Source: DAOUJH01 sp965248955 (GTDB lineage Bacteria > Chloroflexota > Dehalococcoidia > Lucifugimonadales > QGNO01). Taken from it: a DNA stretch of 64,000 nucleotides. A program made the translations under genes and the position numbers. Where the stretch lies: the NCBI GenBank assembly GCA_965248955.1, contig OZ252212.1, positions 496,001 to 560,000 of the forward strand. The letters run 5' to 3'. Below the pieces are notes generated by a model. The model was not told the DNA's origin. It saw nothing but the letters and a program-made list of their open reading frames with translations, and did no database searches. Shown here one piece after another: positions 1 through 8,450 of this stretch. How positions within the stretch are numbered: position 1 is the stretch's first letter; each line of letters opens with the position of its first letter.

Positions 1-783
1 GCGCGAAGCTAACAAGCCTCCCCAGGAGATGACTACGCCCCCGGGTGTTACACCAAGGAAGCTCAGCGACGCCTCCACGATGATTACTGATCCTATAGAG
101 GTTGTGGCAACGACCATCATGAGGCCAAAAGTATTTGGGGCCACGTGTCTGACCATAATTCGGAAGGTATTCGCCCCTATACTGCGGGCAGCGTCTACGT
201 ACGGGGTCTCCCTGATACTAAGAACCTGTGAGCGGATTACCCTCACACCTCTGCTAGAGAATATGAGAGTCAGCGCGATTATAAGGCTGGCAAATGACGG
301 TCCAAACGCCGCCATAAAAGCGAGTGCCAGCAGAAGGGAGGGGAAAGCACTCTTAGCATCAATGAAACGCTGGACAATCAAGTCAACCTTCCCCCCCAAA
401 TAGGCGCTTGTGATTCCCAGTCCTCCGGCTATTATTGTAGCCGCAACAGTGACTGTAACACCTACAAGCATTGAGGTTCTCGCGCCGTAAATGGTACGGC
501 TGAGCATATCTCTCCCAAGCATATCGGTGCCGAACCAAGCATCGGAAGCACCGGGCCGCACAAAGACTCTATCTGGATTCGTCAAATTGGGATCATAGGG
601 CGCAGCTATTGGAGCCGCGAGCGCCAGAATAGCGAAGAAAGCAATGATCAGAGCCCCAACTGTCCCCAAGGGCTTGGTGCGGGCAAGGTACCATGCCCGT
701 AGCAAGTACTTTTGGCGCCGGTACAAAGGCAGCGAGGTAGTCGCCATTGTGGCGGTATCTTTAGCTTCTAACGGTAATGTCAC
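1..783 (-). CDS. Peptide-type ABC transporter permease, DppC/OppC family (3' end outside window)
   Basis: Inner-membrane permease of a dipeptide/oligopeptide/nickel-type ABC importer. The frame is open from a GTG at 783 to the window edge (261 codons seen), so the C-terminus is missing. An N-terminal membrane helix (GALIIAFFAILALAAP) is followed by the family-typical FGTDMLGRDMLSR motif, then several hydrophobic segments. The permease coupling loop is present as VDAARSIGAN, followed by RHVAPN. I chose GTG 783 because AGAGG lies five bases upstream; an in-frame ATG at 747 lacks a ribosome-binding site. It starts 36 bases after the stop of the partner permease and is surely co-transcribed with it. 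The family assignment is firm; the substrate cannot be told. Confidence 0.9.
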   Translation of the reverse strand, partial: MTLPLEAKDTATMATTSLPLYRRQKYLLRAWYLARTKPLGTVGALIIAFFAILALAAPIAAPYDPNLTNPDRVFVRPGASDAWFGTDMLGRDMLSRTIYGARTSMLVGVTVTVAATIIAGGLGITSAYLGGKVDLIVQRFIDAKSAFPSLLLALAFMAAFGPSFASLIIALTLIFSSRGVRVIRSQVLSIRETPYVDAARSIGANTFRIMVRHVAPNTFGLMMVVATTSIGSVIIVEASLSFLGVTPGGVVISWGGLLASR

Positions 784-819
784 TGGTGCCTCTGTTCGAG
801 CGATTCAGATGCGGTTCCT

Positions 820-1779
820 TTACTCATAACGAATCCTTGGATCCAACCAGGCATAGGTAATGTCAACAATCAGATTGACTATCAGTGCCATGAAGGCGAA
901 GTAAAGAACGTAAACCTGCACAACTCCAAGATCGCGACTCACTATGGCCTGTACCAGGGCCTGTCCTACTCCCGGTATGCTGAAAATGAGCTCAATCACG
1001 ATTGTACCAGTTAATAGCCCGCCCATCAGACCGCCAAGCGTTGTAACTACTGGCAACAAGGCGTTGCGCAAAGCATGTCTCCAGATCACGACTTTTTCAG
1101 CCAGCCCCTTGGCTCTTGCCGTCCTAACGTAATCGTCCCTCATTACCTCGAGCATCTGAGTTCTGGTCATGCGTAGTAGAAGACCGTTAGAGCTGAAACC
1201 GAGCGCAATGGCCGGGACAATCAGCTGTTGAGTACTCACAACCGGGTTTTGCCACAGGTGAGTAAATCCTAATGGGGGCATCCAGCCAACCTCTACCGAT
1301 AGAAATAGAATTACCAACAGTCCTACCAGGAAAGTGGGCATTGCCAATCCTAGAATTGCCCACCCTCTCAACAGGAAGTCAATCCAGCTATCCTGCCGCA
1401 CGGCCGCCAAAACACCAATAGGTATCCCCATTGCCGCCACACTGATGAAAGAAAACACGGCGAGCTGAATTGTGATAGGCAACTTGAGCTTTAGCTCACT
1501 CGCTATGTCGCGCCTGCTGATGAAGGATTTCCCGAGGTCACCTTGAACCACATCCCACATCCAGTCCACGTATTGAACAACGATGTGCTTGTCTAAACCT
1601 AGTTGCTCACGGAGGCGGGCATGGGCTTCCGGGGTGTAGTGGCCTTCTCCGGAAGGGCCAGCTAAGATGACTGCTGCTACATCTCCAGGGACGACCCTCA
1701 GCAGCAAGAAGATAAATAGCGACGTCCCCAGCAGAGTAGGAATAAACAGTAGCAGTCTCTTGACTATGTACTTCTTCAC
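820..1779 (-). CDS. Peptide-type ABC transporter permease, DppB/OppB family
   Basis: A 319-aa inner-membrane permease, the usual length for the DppB/OppB family. It begins with the family signature KKYIVKRLLLFIPTLLGTS, a first membrane helix followed by the extracytoplasmic loop that ends near residue 95. Five further hydrophobic segments follow, with the ATPase-coupling loop YVRTARAKGL near residues 218-227 and the RHALRNALLPVV stretch after it. The start codon is GTG and no clear Shine-Dalgarno sequence is visible, so it may depend on translation from upstream. It lies between the binding-protein gene and the second permease on the same strand. The ATPase subunits expected for this importer are not in the window and may lie beyond the left edge. 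Confidence 0.93.
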   Translation of the reverse strand: MKKYIVKRLLLFIPTLLGTSLFIFLLLRVVPGDVAAVILAGPSGEGHYTPEAHARLREQLGLDKHIVVQYVDWMWDVVQGDLGKSFISRRDIASELKLKLPITIQLAVFSFISVAAMGIPIGVLAAVRQDSWIDFLLRGWAILGLAMPTFLVGLLVILFLSVEVGWMPPLGFTHLWQNPVVSTQQLIVPAIALGFSSNGLLLRMTRTQMLEVMRDDYVRTARAKGLAEKVVIWRHALRNALLPVVTTLGGLMGGLLTGTIVIELIFSIPGVGQALVQAIVSRDLGVVQVYVLYFAFMALIVNLIVDITYAWLDPRIRYE

Positions 1780-1797
1780 GAGCGGACTCTAGTCCTT

Positions 1798-1823
1798 AAC
1801 CCTCGCCCTTGCAGGCGAGGGTT
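1798..1823 (-). terminator. Intra-operon hairpin between binding protein and permeases
   Basis: A perfect 10-bp stem (AACCCTCGCC paired with GGCGAGGGTT) closes a six-base loop in the 72-base gap between the binding-protein stop and the first permease start. There is no T-run after it in the direction of transcription. It is more likely a partial attenuator or a 3'-end stabiliser of the binding-protein message than a full terminator. This placement is common where binding protein is made in excess over permeases. Confidence 0.55.
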
Positions 1824-1851
1824 GAGCATCAACGCTGGAACACGCTTTGAT

Positions 1852-3735
1852 CTACCTATCTAGCCAAGCACTTTCAAAAGTTGGCGTATCGAAGGTGGTC
1901 TTCCTAGGTACCCAGCCTTTCAGATCGATGCGGTTTACGTGCGACCCCACACCTCGTACGCTTCCTATGAGAGCGGCGTCGTTGTAGACAATAATCCCCA
2001 TCTGCCGCAGAATTTCGCCACGGGCTGTATTGTCGTTCAAGAGAGCCTGTTGCTCACGGAGCCGCAGCCATTCATCATTCTCCCACGTGGTGTAATTGCG
2101 TCCGCCGTCATCCCATATATTGTACATCTGATAGTTAAAAGCATCCGGGTCATTGAACCGTGATCCAGTAGCCGTTTCTAGCATCTGAAAGTCTCCGCTC
2201 TTTGAGCGCGAAGTCCGCGTAGACAGGTCGACTATCTCCAGAAAGACGTCGACATGCAGGGCCCTGTTGAGTTGGCCAATAATCGCCTCGCACTCCGTCT
2301 GTCGCCGGTCCCAGCACACCCACCCAAACCGGAGCCGGTTGCTAGGACTGTATCCGGCCTCCTCCAGAAGCTGGTTTGCAGTCGCTTCAAGTTCAGCTCT
2401 CACCCCTGGGTCCGGATCAAAGGCCGGGCTATCTCTGTACCAGCCCTCCAAGCTGTTGATATAGCTCCATTCAGTGAGATAGGGAGTTACCGAACTCCCA
2501 CTACCGTCCGTGATGAGCTTATCGTACTCTTGGCGATCGAAACCGATCTGAATAGCTGTGCGGAGCTTATCCGCAACTGGATCCCCGAATGGACCAAAGG
2601 GCTTGTTGGCCACATTCAGCATGAAGCCTTTCCAGCCTAGACGCTTCAAAGCCGTCAGCCGCACCTGGCCGGGAAGCTGCCTTTCCAGGTTTCGCAGATC
2701 CGTTTCAGTGAGTGTCGTGCTGGATGGACCCATGTTGTCTAGGCGGCCCACCAGGAAATTCGCCCTCATTGCCTGGTCGTCAGCTATGTGAATGATCTCA
2801 AGTTGGTCCAAGTAAGGCAGCCCTTCTCTGAAGAACTGCTCACTCCGCTCCCAGACGGCTCGGTTCTCAACTGCAACGCTCTTAACCTTGAAGGGTCCAG
2901 TTCCTATGAGTTCACCCTTAGTCGGGTCCAGGTCGCGGTGCTCCTCACCTGATTCATCGAGTGCCCTGGTGTACGTGTCGGGCAGGAAGGGCACGAATGA
3001 CCCAGCAAGGCACGGAATGAAGGCCGCCCTGGCCGCAGTCAAGCGTACTGTCACCTCATTGGGCCCGGTCACCTCCGCGCCGCCATTTGGCAAGAGGTTC
3101 CCTTGGTCGTCCCGGACCGGTTTGATGTAGGCGCGAAGACATGCCTGAGTGTTGCCTGGCACTTCGTTTGGCCTATCCACAACCCTGACGAATTGGTACC
3201 ACACATCTTCAGCCGTAAAGGGGTTACCCTCGTGGTCTACGATCCCGTCTCGGATTTTGAACGTGTAAGTTATGCCGTCGTCACTTACCGTCCAAGATTC
3301 GGCCAAATCTCCTTCAAGGGTGGTCCGGTCGGCGGGGTTTGTGCGAATCAACTGGTTGTGCAGATTGCCAATGCTGCCCCAGCAGATCCAACTGTGCCCG
3401 CAGATAGCGGCATACGGGTCAAAGAGCCATGTGCCGGATGTCGGCATCTTTAGAACCCCACCATACTTAGGCTGTTCCTCTGGGACAGGCACAGAGGTAG
3501 GAGTAGGGACAGCCGTGACACCGGGGCTCGGCCGCTGCGTTGCCGTTGGGGCCGCTGGTGCCCCCGGTACCTGTGTTGGAGCAGGCGCTTGTGTTGCGGA
3601 AGGCGCCTCTGGTACAGATGTAGGCGTAGCAGCCGGCGTAGGCGTCTCTTCAGCGCTCCCGCAGGCTACAATCAGCAGCAATGCTACAAGAATCGCCAGT
3701 CTGGGCCACATACTCATCGCGAATATGGTCTTCAT
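1852..3735 (-). CDS. Peptide-type ABC transporter substrate-binding lipoprotein (SBP family 5)
   Basis: A 627-aa extracellular solute-binding lipoprotein. The signal peptide ends in a lipobox (LIVAC, Cys25). A Pro/Thr/Ala-rich tether of about 60 residues follows, and the family-5 binding domain starts near YGGVLKMP. Family features visible are the N-terminal YGG strand, LAESWTVSDDGITYTFKIRDG, the AEDVWYQF segment and GTGPFKV. AGGAGGG four bases before the ATG fixes the start. It is the first gene of the importer operon on this strand. Related proteins bind peptides, nickel chelates, opines or glycosides, and the sequence does not reveal which. The long tether suits a single-membrane cell with a thick surface layer. 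Confidence 0.94.
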   Translation of the reverse strand: MKTIFAMSMWPRLAILVALLLIVACGSAEETPTPAATPTSVPEAPSATQAPAPTQVPGAPAAPTATQRPSPGVTAVPTPTSVPVPEEQPKYGGVLKMPTSGTWLFDPYAAICGHSWICWGSIGNLHNQLIRTNPADRTTLEGDLAESWTVSDDGITYTFKIRDGIVDHEGNPFTAEDVWYQFVRVVDRPNEVPGNTQACLRAYIKPVRDDQGNLLPNGGAEVTGPNEVTVRLTAARAAFIPCLAGSFVPFLPDTYTRALDESGEEHRDLDPTKGELIGTGPFKVKSVAVENRAVWERSEQFFREGLPYLDQLEIIHIADDQAMRANFLVGRLDNMGPSSTTLTETDLRNLERQLPGQVRLTALKRLGWKGFMLNVANKPFGPFGDPVADKLRTAIQIGFDRQEYDKLITDGSGSSVTPYLTEWSYINSLEGWYRDSPAFDPDPGVRAELEATANQLLEEAGYSPSNRLRFGWVCWDRRQTECEAIIGQLNRALHVDVFLEIVDLSTRTSRSKSGDFQMLETATGSRFNDPDAFNYQMYNIWDDGGRNYTTWENDEWLRLREQQALLNDNTARGEILRQMGIIVYNDAALIGSVRGVGSHVNRIDLKGWVPRKTTFDTPTFESAWLDR

Positions 3736-3751
3736 AGTCCCTCCTTGTATC

Positions 3752-4119
3752 CCCTATCTCCATCACCCTCCGATGAACTCGAACTTGAGAGTCCCGAAGT
3801 GTAGTACCTAGGATTACCACTATTTCAACTGCTCTGTCAAGCCTAGACTCCCGTGATTCGCATCACAAAGACGCATGAATGACAAATGTCGACGAAGACA
3901 TGGGTTTTTCGTACCGTTTCCGTGGTTCAGGCCCACTTACCGATCCTTTGGGACTCTGATAAACGGCGCCTTAGCGAGCTGAATCTTTGCAGTAGGCCAA
4001 CTGCGGCAACACGTCCTCACCGAGAGCAACATTCGCTAGCCGTATGGGCATGTTCACGGGATTCTCGCCTGTTGAATGTGTGGTATGCGGGAATCGTAGA
4101 CAGATACACCCTACTACAT
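3752..4119. other. Intergenic region without a recognised gene
   Basis: About 370 bases upstream of the importer operon. It should contain that operon's promoter on the minus strand, but I could not single out a convincing -35/-10 pair. A short plus-strand open frame at 3886-4125 has no ribosome-binding site and an implausible composition, so I do not call it. Confidence 0.5.
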
Positions 4120-4640
4120 AGCTAAGTTAGGGCGCCCTTCAGCGGAGGCCAACATATAGGTGGGACATGTCGCCCCCGCAATGTCATTGTCGTCGGCCAG
4201 CCACTGGTAGGCGAATGTGGCGTTGGCCAGGCCGTTCTCGTCGGCGATGCCGGTAACACCCGCCGTAAGTGTCTCGCCCACCTGCACCGTGCCGATGATG
4301 GTGGAGAGGCCCCTGGCCGGCGCTGTTTGGCTGCATCGGCACTATCAGTTCTATGCGGTTGAATAGCCGCCTGCCATCCGCCGCACAGATTGCGCCGGCC
4401 AGGCCAGCCTCAATCGCGATTGTGACCCTACCCTTCCATTCAGGAGACCGAGACCGCTAACACATGATCGCGAAGCGCCCCGGCTGTCGTGGCGACTCTC
4501 TCGTTGAAGTAAATGCGGAGTGCCACGTCCTCGCTCTCGTCATGCTCAGCGAGGATGAAGTGGTCGCCCAAGCCTTCGACATGGACCCCACCTTATGTCG
4601 GCAAGGTGGGGCCCGCCAGTATGAACGATTTAGCAGCGCT
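4120..4640 (-). pseudogene. Frameshifted remnant of an Ig-like/SwmB-like surface protein
   Basis: Three consecutive minus-strand pieces in different frames each resemble parts of one well-known class of bacterial repeat surface protein, in the expected order. First comes a VALRIYFNERVATTAGALRD-type strand pair near 4560-4480. It is followed after a frameshift by GRVTIAIEAG and GAICAADGRRLFNRIEL, near 4430-4345. After another frameshift come GTVQVGETLTAGV and FAYQWLADDNDIAGAT, near 4285-4160. The last piece is the GxxQVGETLTA Ig-like repeat. No start, anchor or signal peptide is left. The remnant begins directly after the stop of the betaine-binding protein gene. The recognition is from memory of the domain family. 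It shows that the lineage carried another type of giant adhesin-like gene now decayed here. Confidence 0.65.
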
Positions 4641-5636
4641 CTAGGAAGAGAGGGCTTCCCCAACCTTTTCCGCGGCATCTGCGGTTACCCAGTTCTTCCA
4701 AGACGAGTTGTTCCGCAGGAACTCGTCTGCCGCGGCGGCAAAGTCCCCATCCAGATTGGAGAGGTACCCCTCTGCTTCCAACTGGTTGGCGGCGCTGAAG
4801 TCCCACTTCTCGAACATGGTAACCAGGTCCGGCGCCTGGTCGATCAGGTCTTGCCGCAGGACGATGAGCACTTGCGCTAATGGGTAGCCGCAGTCTCGGG
4901 CCTCCCAGCACTCCGGGGTGTACTGAGGCTCTTCCAGAAGCTTGAAGCCGCCATACTCGTTGTTCAGGTCGTTGCTCAGGGTAGTGGGCCCCCAATAGTA
5001 GAAGAGCACAGGCTCCTGCCTTTCATAGGAGCCCCGGATCTCGGCCTCCAGAGCCTCTCCCGAGCCAGGGTTGACTAACTCAACCACGTCGTCCAATCCA
5101 TAAGCCGTAACTTGCTTCGTGTTGGTGATCTCGCACTCCCAGCCTGGAGGGCAGTTCAGCAGCCGAGCTTTCCCGTTGGAATCCGGCGTCTCAAAGAGTT
5201 CCATATAGTCCCGCAGGTCCTGGACGCTTTCGAGGCCGGGGTTGGCATCCGCCACGTATTTGGGAATGATGAAGGCGCTCTGCCAGTTGTCTTCCAAGCT
5301 GTTTCCTATTGGCTTAATGGTGCCCTCGGCGATGGCCGTGTCATAGGCTTCCTGCTGGTTTGGCAGCCAGATCTCCATGGTGACGTTGGTGTCCCCTCTG
5401 GTGAGAGCCTCCATCAGCGGCACGGTGCCGCCAAACACTTTGTCGGTCGGATAGCCGTACCCCGCTTCGACGATCCTTGCCGCAACGGCGTTTTGCAGTT
5501 GGGCGCTGTCCCAGTTGAGGTCAGAGAAGATGACGGTAGGTTTCTCCTCTTCTCCGCCGCAAGCCCCTGCTGCAAACAGGAATACCACCATTAGGCTGAG
5601 CAGCCCGAGTCCTACCCTCCAAGACTTAATTTTCAT
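4641..5636 (-). CDS. proX: Glycine betaine/proline ABC transporter substrate-binding lipoprotein
   Basis: A 331-aa binding lipoprotein of the OpuAC/ProX family, which captures compatible solutes such as glycine betaine outside the membrane. The signal peptide ends at a lipobox (AAGAC, Cys26). The mature domain contains typical features: the VIFSDLNWDSAQ first strand, the EIWLPNQ segment and CPPGWECE, which in relatives is a disulfide-bearing loop. FYYWGP supplies aromatic residues of the kind that form the cation-pi cage, and the protein ends in a helical tail. GAGGAGGG precedes the ATG. The gene follows the fused ATPase-permease gene by 48 bases on the same strand, so the pair forms a complete importer of two polypeptides. 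Confidence 0.9.
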   Translation of the reverse strand: MKIKSWRVGLGLLSLMVVFLFAAGACGGEEEKPTVIFSDLNWDSAQLQNAVAARIVEAGYGYPTDKVFGGTVPLMEALTRGDTNVTMEIWLPNQQEAYDTAIAEGTIKPIGNSLEDNWQSAFIIPKYVADANPGLESVQDLRDYMELFETPDSNGKARLLNCPPGWECEITNTKQVTAYGLDDVVELVNPGSGEALEAEIRGSYERQEPVLFYYWGPTTLSNDLNNEYGGFKLLEEPQYTPECWEARDCGYPLAQVLIVLRQDLIDQAPDLVTMFEKWDFSAANQLEAEGYLSNLDGDFAAAADEFLRNNSSWKNWVTADAAEKVGEALSS

Positions 5637-5684
5637 GACGTTACCCTCCTCAATATCTTGATATTGTGTTTGTTTTCTACCTTG

Positions 5685-7850
5685 CTAAGACCTTCTGCCC
5701 ATCGAGGCTTGCCGGTTCCGCGCCCAGGCTTGGGTAATGCGATCTAGAATGATTGCCAGCGCCACTATGGCTAGGCCCGATAGCAACGCTTCCCCAGGTC
5801 GGAACCGGCCCAGGGCGCGGAGCACGTCCTCGCCCAACCCACCGGCGCCGACGAGCGACGCTATCACCACCATGCCCAAGGCCATCATGATGGACTGGTT
5901 TATGCCCGCCATGATGGTGGGGGTGGCCATAGGCAACTGGACCTTCTGCAAGAGCTGCCGGCGGGTAGTCCCGAAGGACTGGGCGGCCTCCACCACCTGG
6001 GGCGTCACCTGTCGGATGCCCAGGTTGGTCAGCCTGATGGCAGGGGGCACGGCGTAGATCACCGTGGCGAAGATACCCGGCACGTTGCCGATGCCAAACA
6101 GCATGATGCCGGGGATGAGGTAGACGAAGGGCGGCATGGTCTGCATGCCATCCAGGATGGGTCGCATGGCGGAGTCCACGGTGTTGTTGCGGGCCCCCAG
6201 AATGCCTATTGGAATGGCTATGGCCACGGAGAAGGTTGCCGCCACAACGATCAAGGCAATCGTCTCCATGGCGCTCTCCCACAGGCCAACCATGCCCATG
6301 GCGACCAACGTTCCCACGGCGAACAGGCCAAACTTCCAACTCACGGTTCGCCAAGACAGCAGCGCGATGCCCAACACCACCGCGGGCCAGGGGAGCCACC
6401 GCAGCGTGTTCTCCAAGAGCAGCAGAAACGACAGGACAGCGTCCGCAACGTTGTCAAATACCGGGGCTCCGGTGCGGGTCAGCCAGCGAAGAGAATCGTT
6501 GACCCATGTTGAGATACCAGTCCCCCAATTCACTGGGAAGGAGACCCCTTGTCCCCAAATGCTCGCCACAATGACTGTGCAAACAGCCACTGCAAGGATA
6601 CCCAGCAAGGCGGGTGCGTAGACCATCCATCCAAAGTTGGCGTTTAAGCGTCCAGTCAGAGATTGGTCTACGGGCGGTTCCTCTACTTCCAGTGCCGTCG
6701 CTCCTTGGGATTTGGTGGAGGAGGCCTCGGCTGGGGCCGCGGCCGTCTCGTGATTGCCGTCGGAGAATTCGGGCTGCTCAAAGGCTGCCCGGAGCAGGGC
6801 GTCCCGGTGTATCACGCCTACCAGGGCGCCGGATTCATCCATCACCGGGAGCTGTCCAGGGGTGGACCATCGCTGGGAGAGCGCCTCATCCACCGTTTGC
6901 TCAGAAGCCACGTTAGCGTTGGGCCTGTTGATCCCTGCGGGCGCCTGCTTGGTCCCGTGGCGGTCCATGATGTAGCCCACCGTGAGGACGGTGGACGGGC
7001 GAACGTCTCGCGTGAAGTCCGCCACGTACTCATCCACCGGCTCAGCTACGATCTCCTCAGGAGTCCCCATCTGGATGATAGCCCCATCGCGCATGATGGC
7101 GATGCGGCTGCCTAGCCGCACGGCTTCCGACAGGTCGTGGGTGATGAAGATAGTGGTCTTCTGCATCTGCTCCTGAAGCCGCAAGAGTTCGTCCTGCATG
7201 TCCCGGCGTATGAGGGGGTCAAGAGCGCTGAATGGCTCGTCCATCAGCAAGATTTCCGGGTCGCTGGCCAATGCCCTTGCCAGGCCAACGCGCTGCTGCA
7301 TGCCGCCGGACAGTGCGGAGGGCCGATACTCTCCCCACTTCCCAAGCCCCACAAGCTCAAGGACCTCTTGGGCGCGTTCCGACCGCTCTTCCAGGGAAAC
7401 ATTCTGAATTTCCAGTCCCCACGCGGTGTTTTCCAGAACGGTGCGGTGGGGCAGGAGGCCGAACTGCTGGAAGACCATGGAGGTCTTGGTCCGGCGGAAT
7501 GCCGTCAACTCCTCATCGTCATATCCCATAACGTCATCGCCGTCCACCAAGACGGAACCCGTGGTGGGTTTGATGAGCCGGTTGATGCAGCGGACCAGGG
7601 TGGACTTCCCGCTCCCGGAGAGGCCCATGACGACGAACGTCTCCCCGTCATACACGTCGAAGTTGATGTCTTGTAGAGCAACGACGCAGTTGTAGGTGGC
7701 CTGAGCTTCAGCCCTGGACAGTCCAGCGATCCTCTGGAGAACATCAGGGTCTTGGTCCGAGCCAAAGACCTTCCAGAGGTCTTGAATGCTTACTCGGGCC
7801 TGACTTGAGCTCTGAGGCTCTAGGAAAGCTTCAGTTGCTTTGAGCGTCAT
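5685..7850 (-). CDS. proV-proW: Fused ProV-ProW: glycine betaine ABC ATPase-CBS-permease in one chain
   Basis: A 721-aa protein joining the two cytoplasmic-side subunits of a betaine importer. Residues 1-290 are the ProV-type ATPase: Walker A GLSGSGKST (76-84), signature LSGGMQQR (180-187), Walker B LLMDEP (201-206) and the H-loop His238. A CBS-like region (about 290-365) follows, with PVMDESGALVGVI; in relatives it senses ionic strength. A charged Ala/Glu-rich linker (366-400) leads to a ProW-type permease with the conserved PTIMAGINQSIMMALGMVV segment and LAIILDRITQ near the end. The longer open frame up to 8027 adds 59 residues of unnatural composition, so I start at ATG 7850. Most family members encode ATPase and permease separately. 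No stop or frameshift is seen at the joint, so the fusion looks real. Confidence 0.9.
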   Translation of the reverse strand: MTLKATEAFLEPQSSSQARVSIQDLWKVFGSDQDPDVLQRIAGLSRAEAQATYNCVVALQDINFDVYDGETFVVMGLSGSGKSTLVRCINRLIKPTTGSVLVDGDDVMGYDDEELTAFRRTKTSMVFQQFGLLPHRTVLENTAWGLEIQNVSLEERSERAQEVLELVGLGKWGEYRPSALSGGMQQRVGLARALASDPEILLMDEPFSALDPLIRRDMQDELLRLQEQMQKTTIFITHDLSEAVRLGSRIAIMRDGAIIQMGTPEEIVAEPVDEYVADFTRDVRPSTVLTVGYIMDRHGTKQAPAGINRPNANVASEQTVDEALSQRWSTPGQLPVMDESGALVGVIHRDALLRAAFEQPEFSDGNHETAAAPAEASSTKSQGATALEVEEPPVDQSLTGRLNANFGWMVYAPALLGILAVAVCTVIVASIWGQGVSFPVNWGTGISTWVNDSLRWLTRTGAPVFDNVADAVLSFLLLLENTLRWLPWPAVVLGIALLSWRTVSWKFGLFAVGTLVAMGMVGLWESAMETIALIVVAATFSVAIAIPIGILGARNNTVDSAMRPILDGMQTMPPFVYLIPGIMLFGIGNVPGIFATVIYAVPPAIRLTNLGIRQVTPQVVEAAQSFGTTRRQLLQKVQLPMATPTIMAGINQSIMMALGMVVIASLVGAGGLGEDVLRALGRFRPGEALLSGLAIVALAIILDRITQAWARNRQASMGRRS

Positions 7851-7946
7851 ATAACCGCTACCGACTGCAGATTCCAGAACGGAAAAGCAGTTGTGTCCTG
7901 GGAGATTCCGCTCAGCATAGTTTGATGCGGTTGGCCTGTCAAGACC

Positions 7947-8122
7947 ACCGTACAGATACCCATGGCCCTGCCTACTATCATGGCCGGTATCAACCAGACC
8001 ACAATGATGGCCCTGGCAATGGGGCAATCGCCGGACTCGCCATCGCGTTTCTAGCTATAATTATGGATCGCCTGACCCAGTCTGTGGCTGCCCGCAGAAG
8101 GGATATGCTGAGCGTAGGCTAG
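7947..8122 (+). pseudogene. Remnant of a ProW-type permease C-terminus
   Basis: The plus strand encodes VQIPMALPTIMAGINQTT, the permease signature also present in the intact fused gene. After MMALAM it jumps frame and loses the middle of the domain, resuming as GLAIAFLAIIMDRLTQSVAA and ending at a TAG at 8120-8122. The two pieces match the last part of a betaine permease with an internal deletion and frameshift of about 30 residues. The intact copy is on the opposite strand. The remnant therefore comes from a second, divergently oriented betaine importer that has been lost, or from an inverted duplication. Confidence 0.7.
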
Positions 8123-8400
8123 CAGGCAGTAACCAACCACCGTGGACCCCGCACTGTAATGATTTCAAACATGGGTAACACTCTGGTAGGTGTGTACGGA
8201 GGGGTCTCTGGATTGAAGTGCTCCAGGTAGTGGCGAGTGAGCCGTTGGGTGTTCTAGAAGGCGACCCAACGCTGATCGCGAAGTCCCTGGGTCTGGGCTT
8301 ACGACAGCGCCATCGCCTCCATGAAGGAGGACAGTTCATTGAATGCCCTTATCCCAGGAAGTGGTTCATCGCAGACGCCGAGACGTTTTTGACCAGATCG
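8119..8400 (-). pseudogene. Decayed coding sequence of unknown family
   Basis: One minus-strand frame reads like protein for about 90 codons but contains in-frame stops. Readable stretches are FNELSSFMEAMALS, then a stop, AQTQGLRDQRWVAF, a stop, and NTQRLTRHYLEHFNPE followed by TPTRVLPMFEIITVRG. No start codon with a ribosome-binding site is present. I do not recognise the family. The stops and the neighbouring permease remnant suggest a patch of gene decay. It could also be chance. Confidence 0.3.
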
Positions 8401-8450
8401 CGGTCTGCAGCCTAGCTCCATTGGACAATACGGGGTGGGGGCTGTTGGCT

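Noticed and set aside
5677..6399. Minus-strand 240-codon frame inside the fused betaine transporter gene
   Set aside because: It is His/Gly/Arg-rich and overlaps the permease part in another frame, with no family signal.
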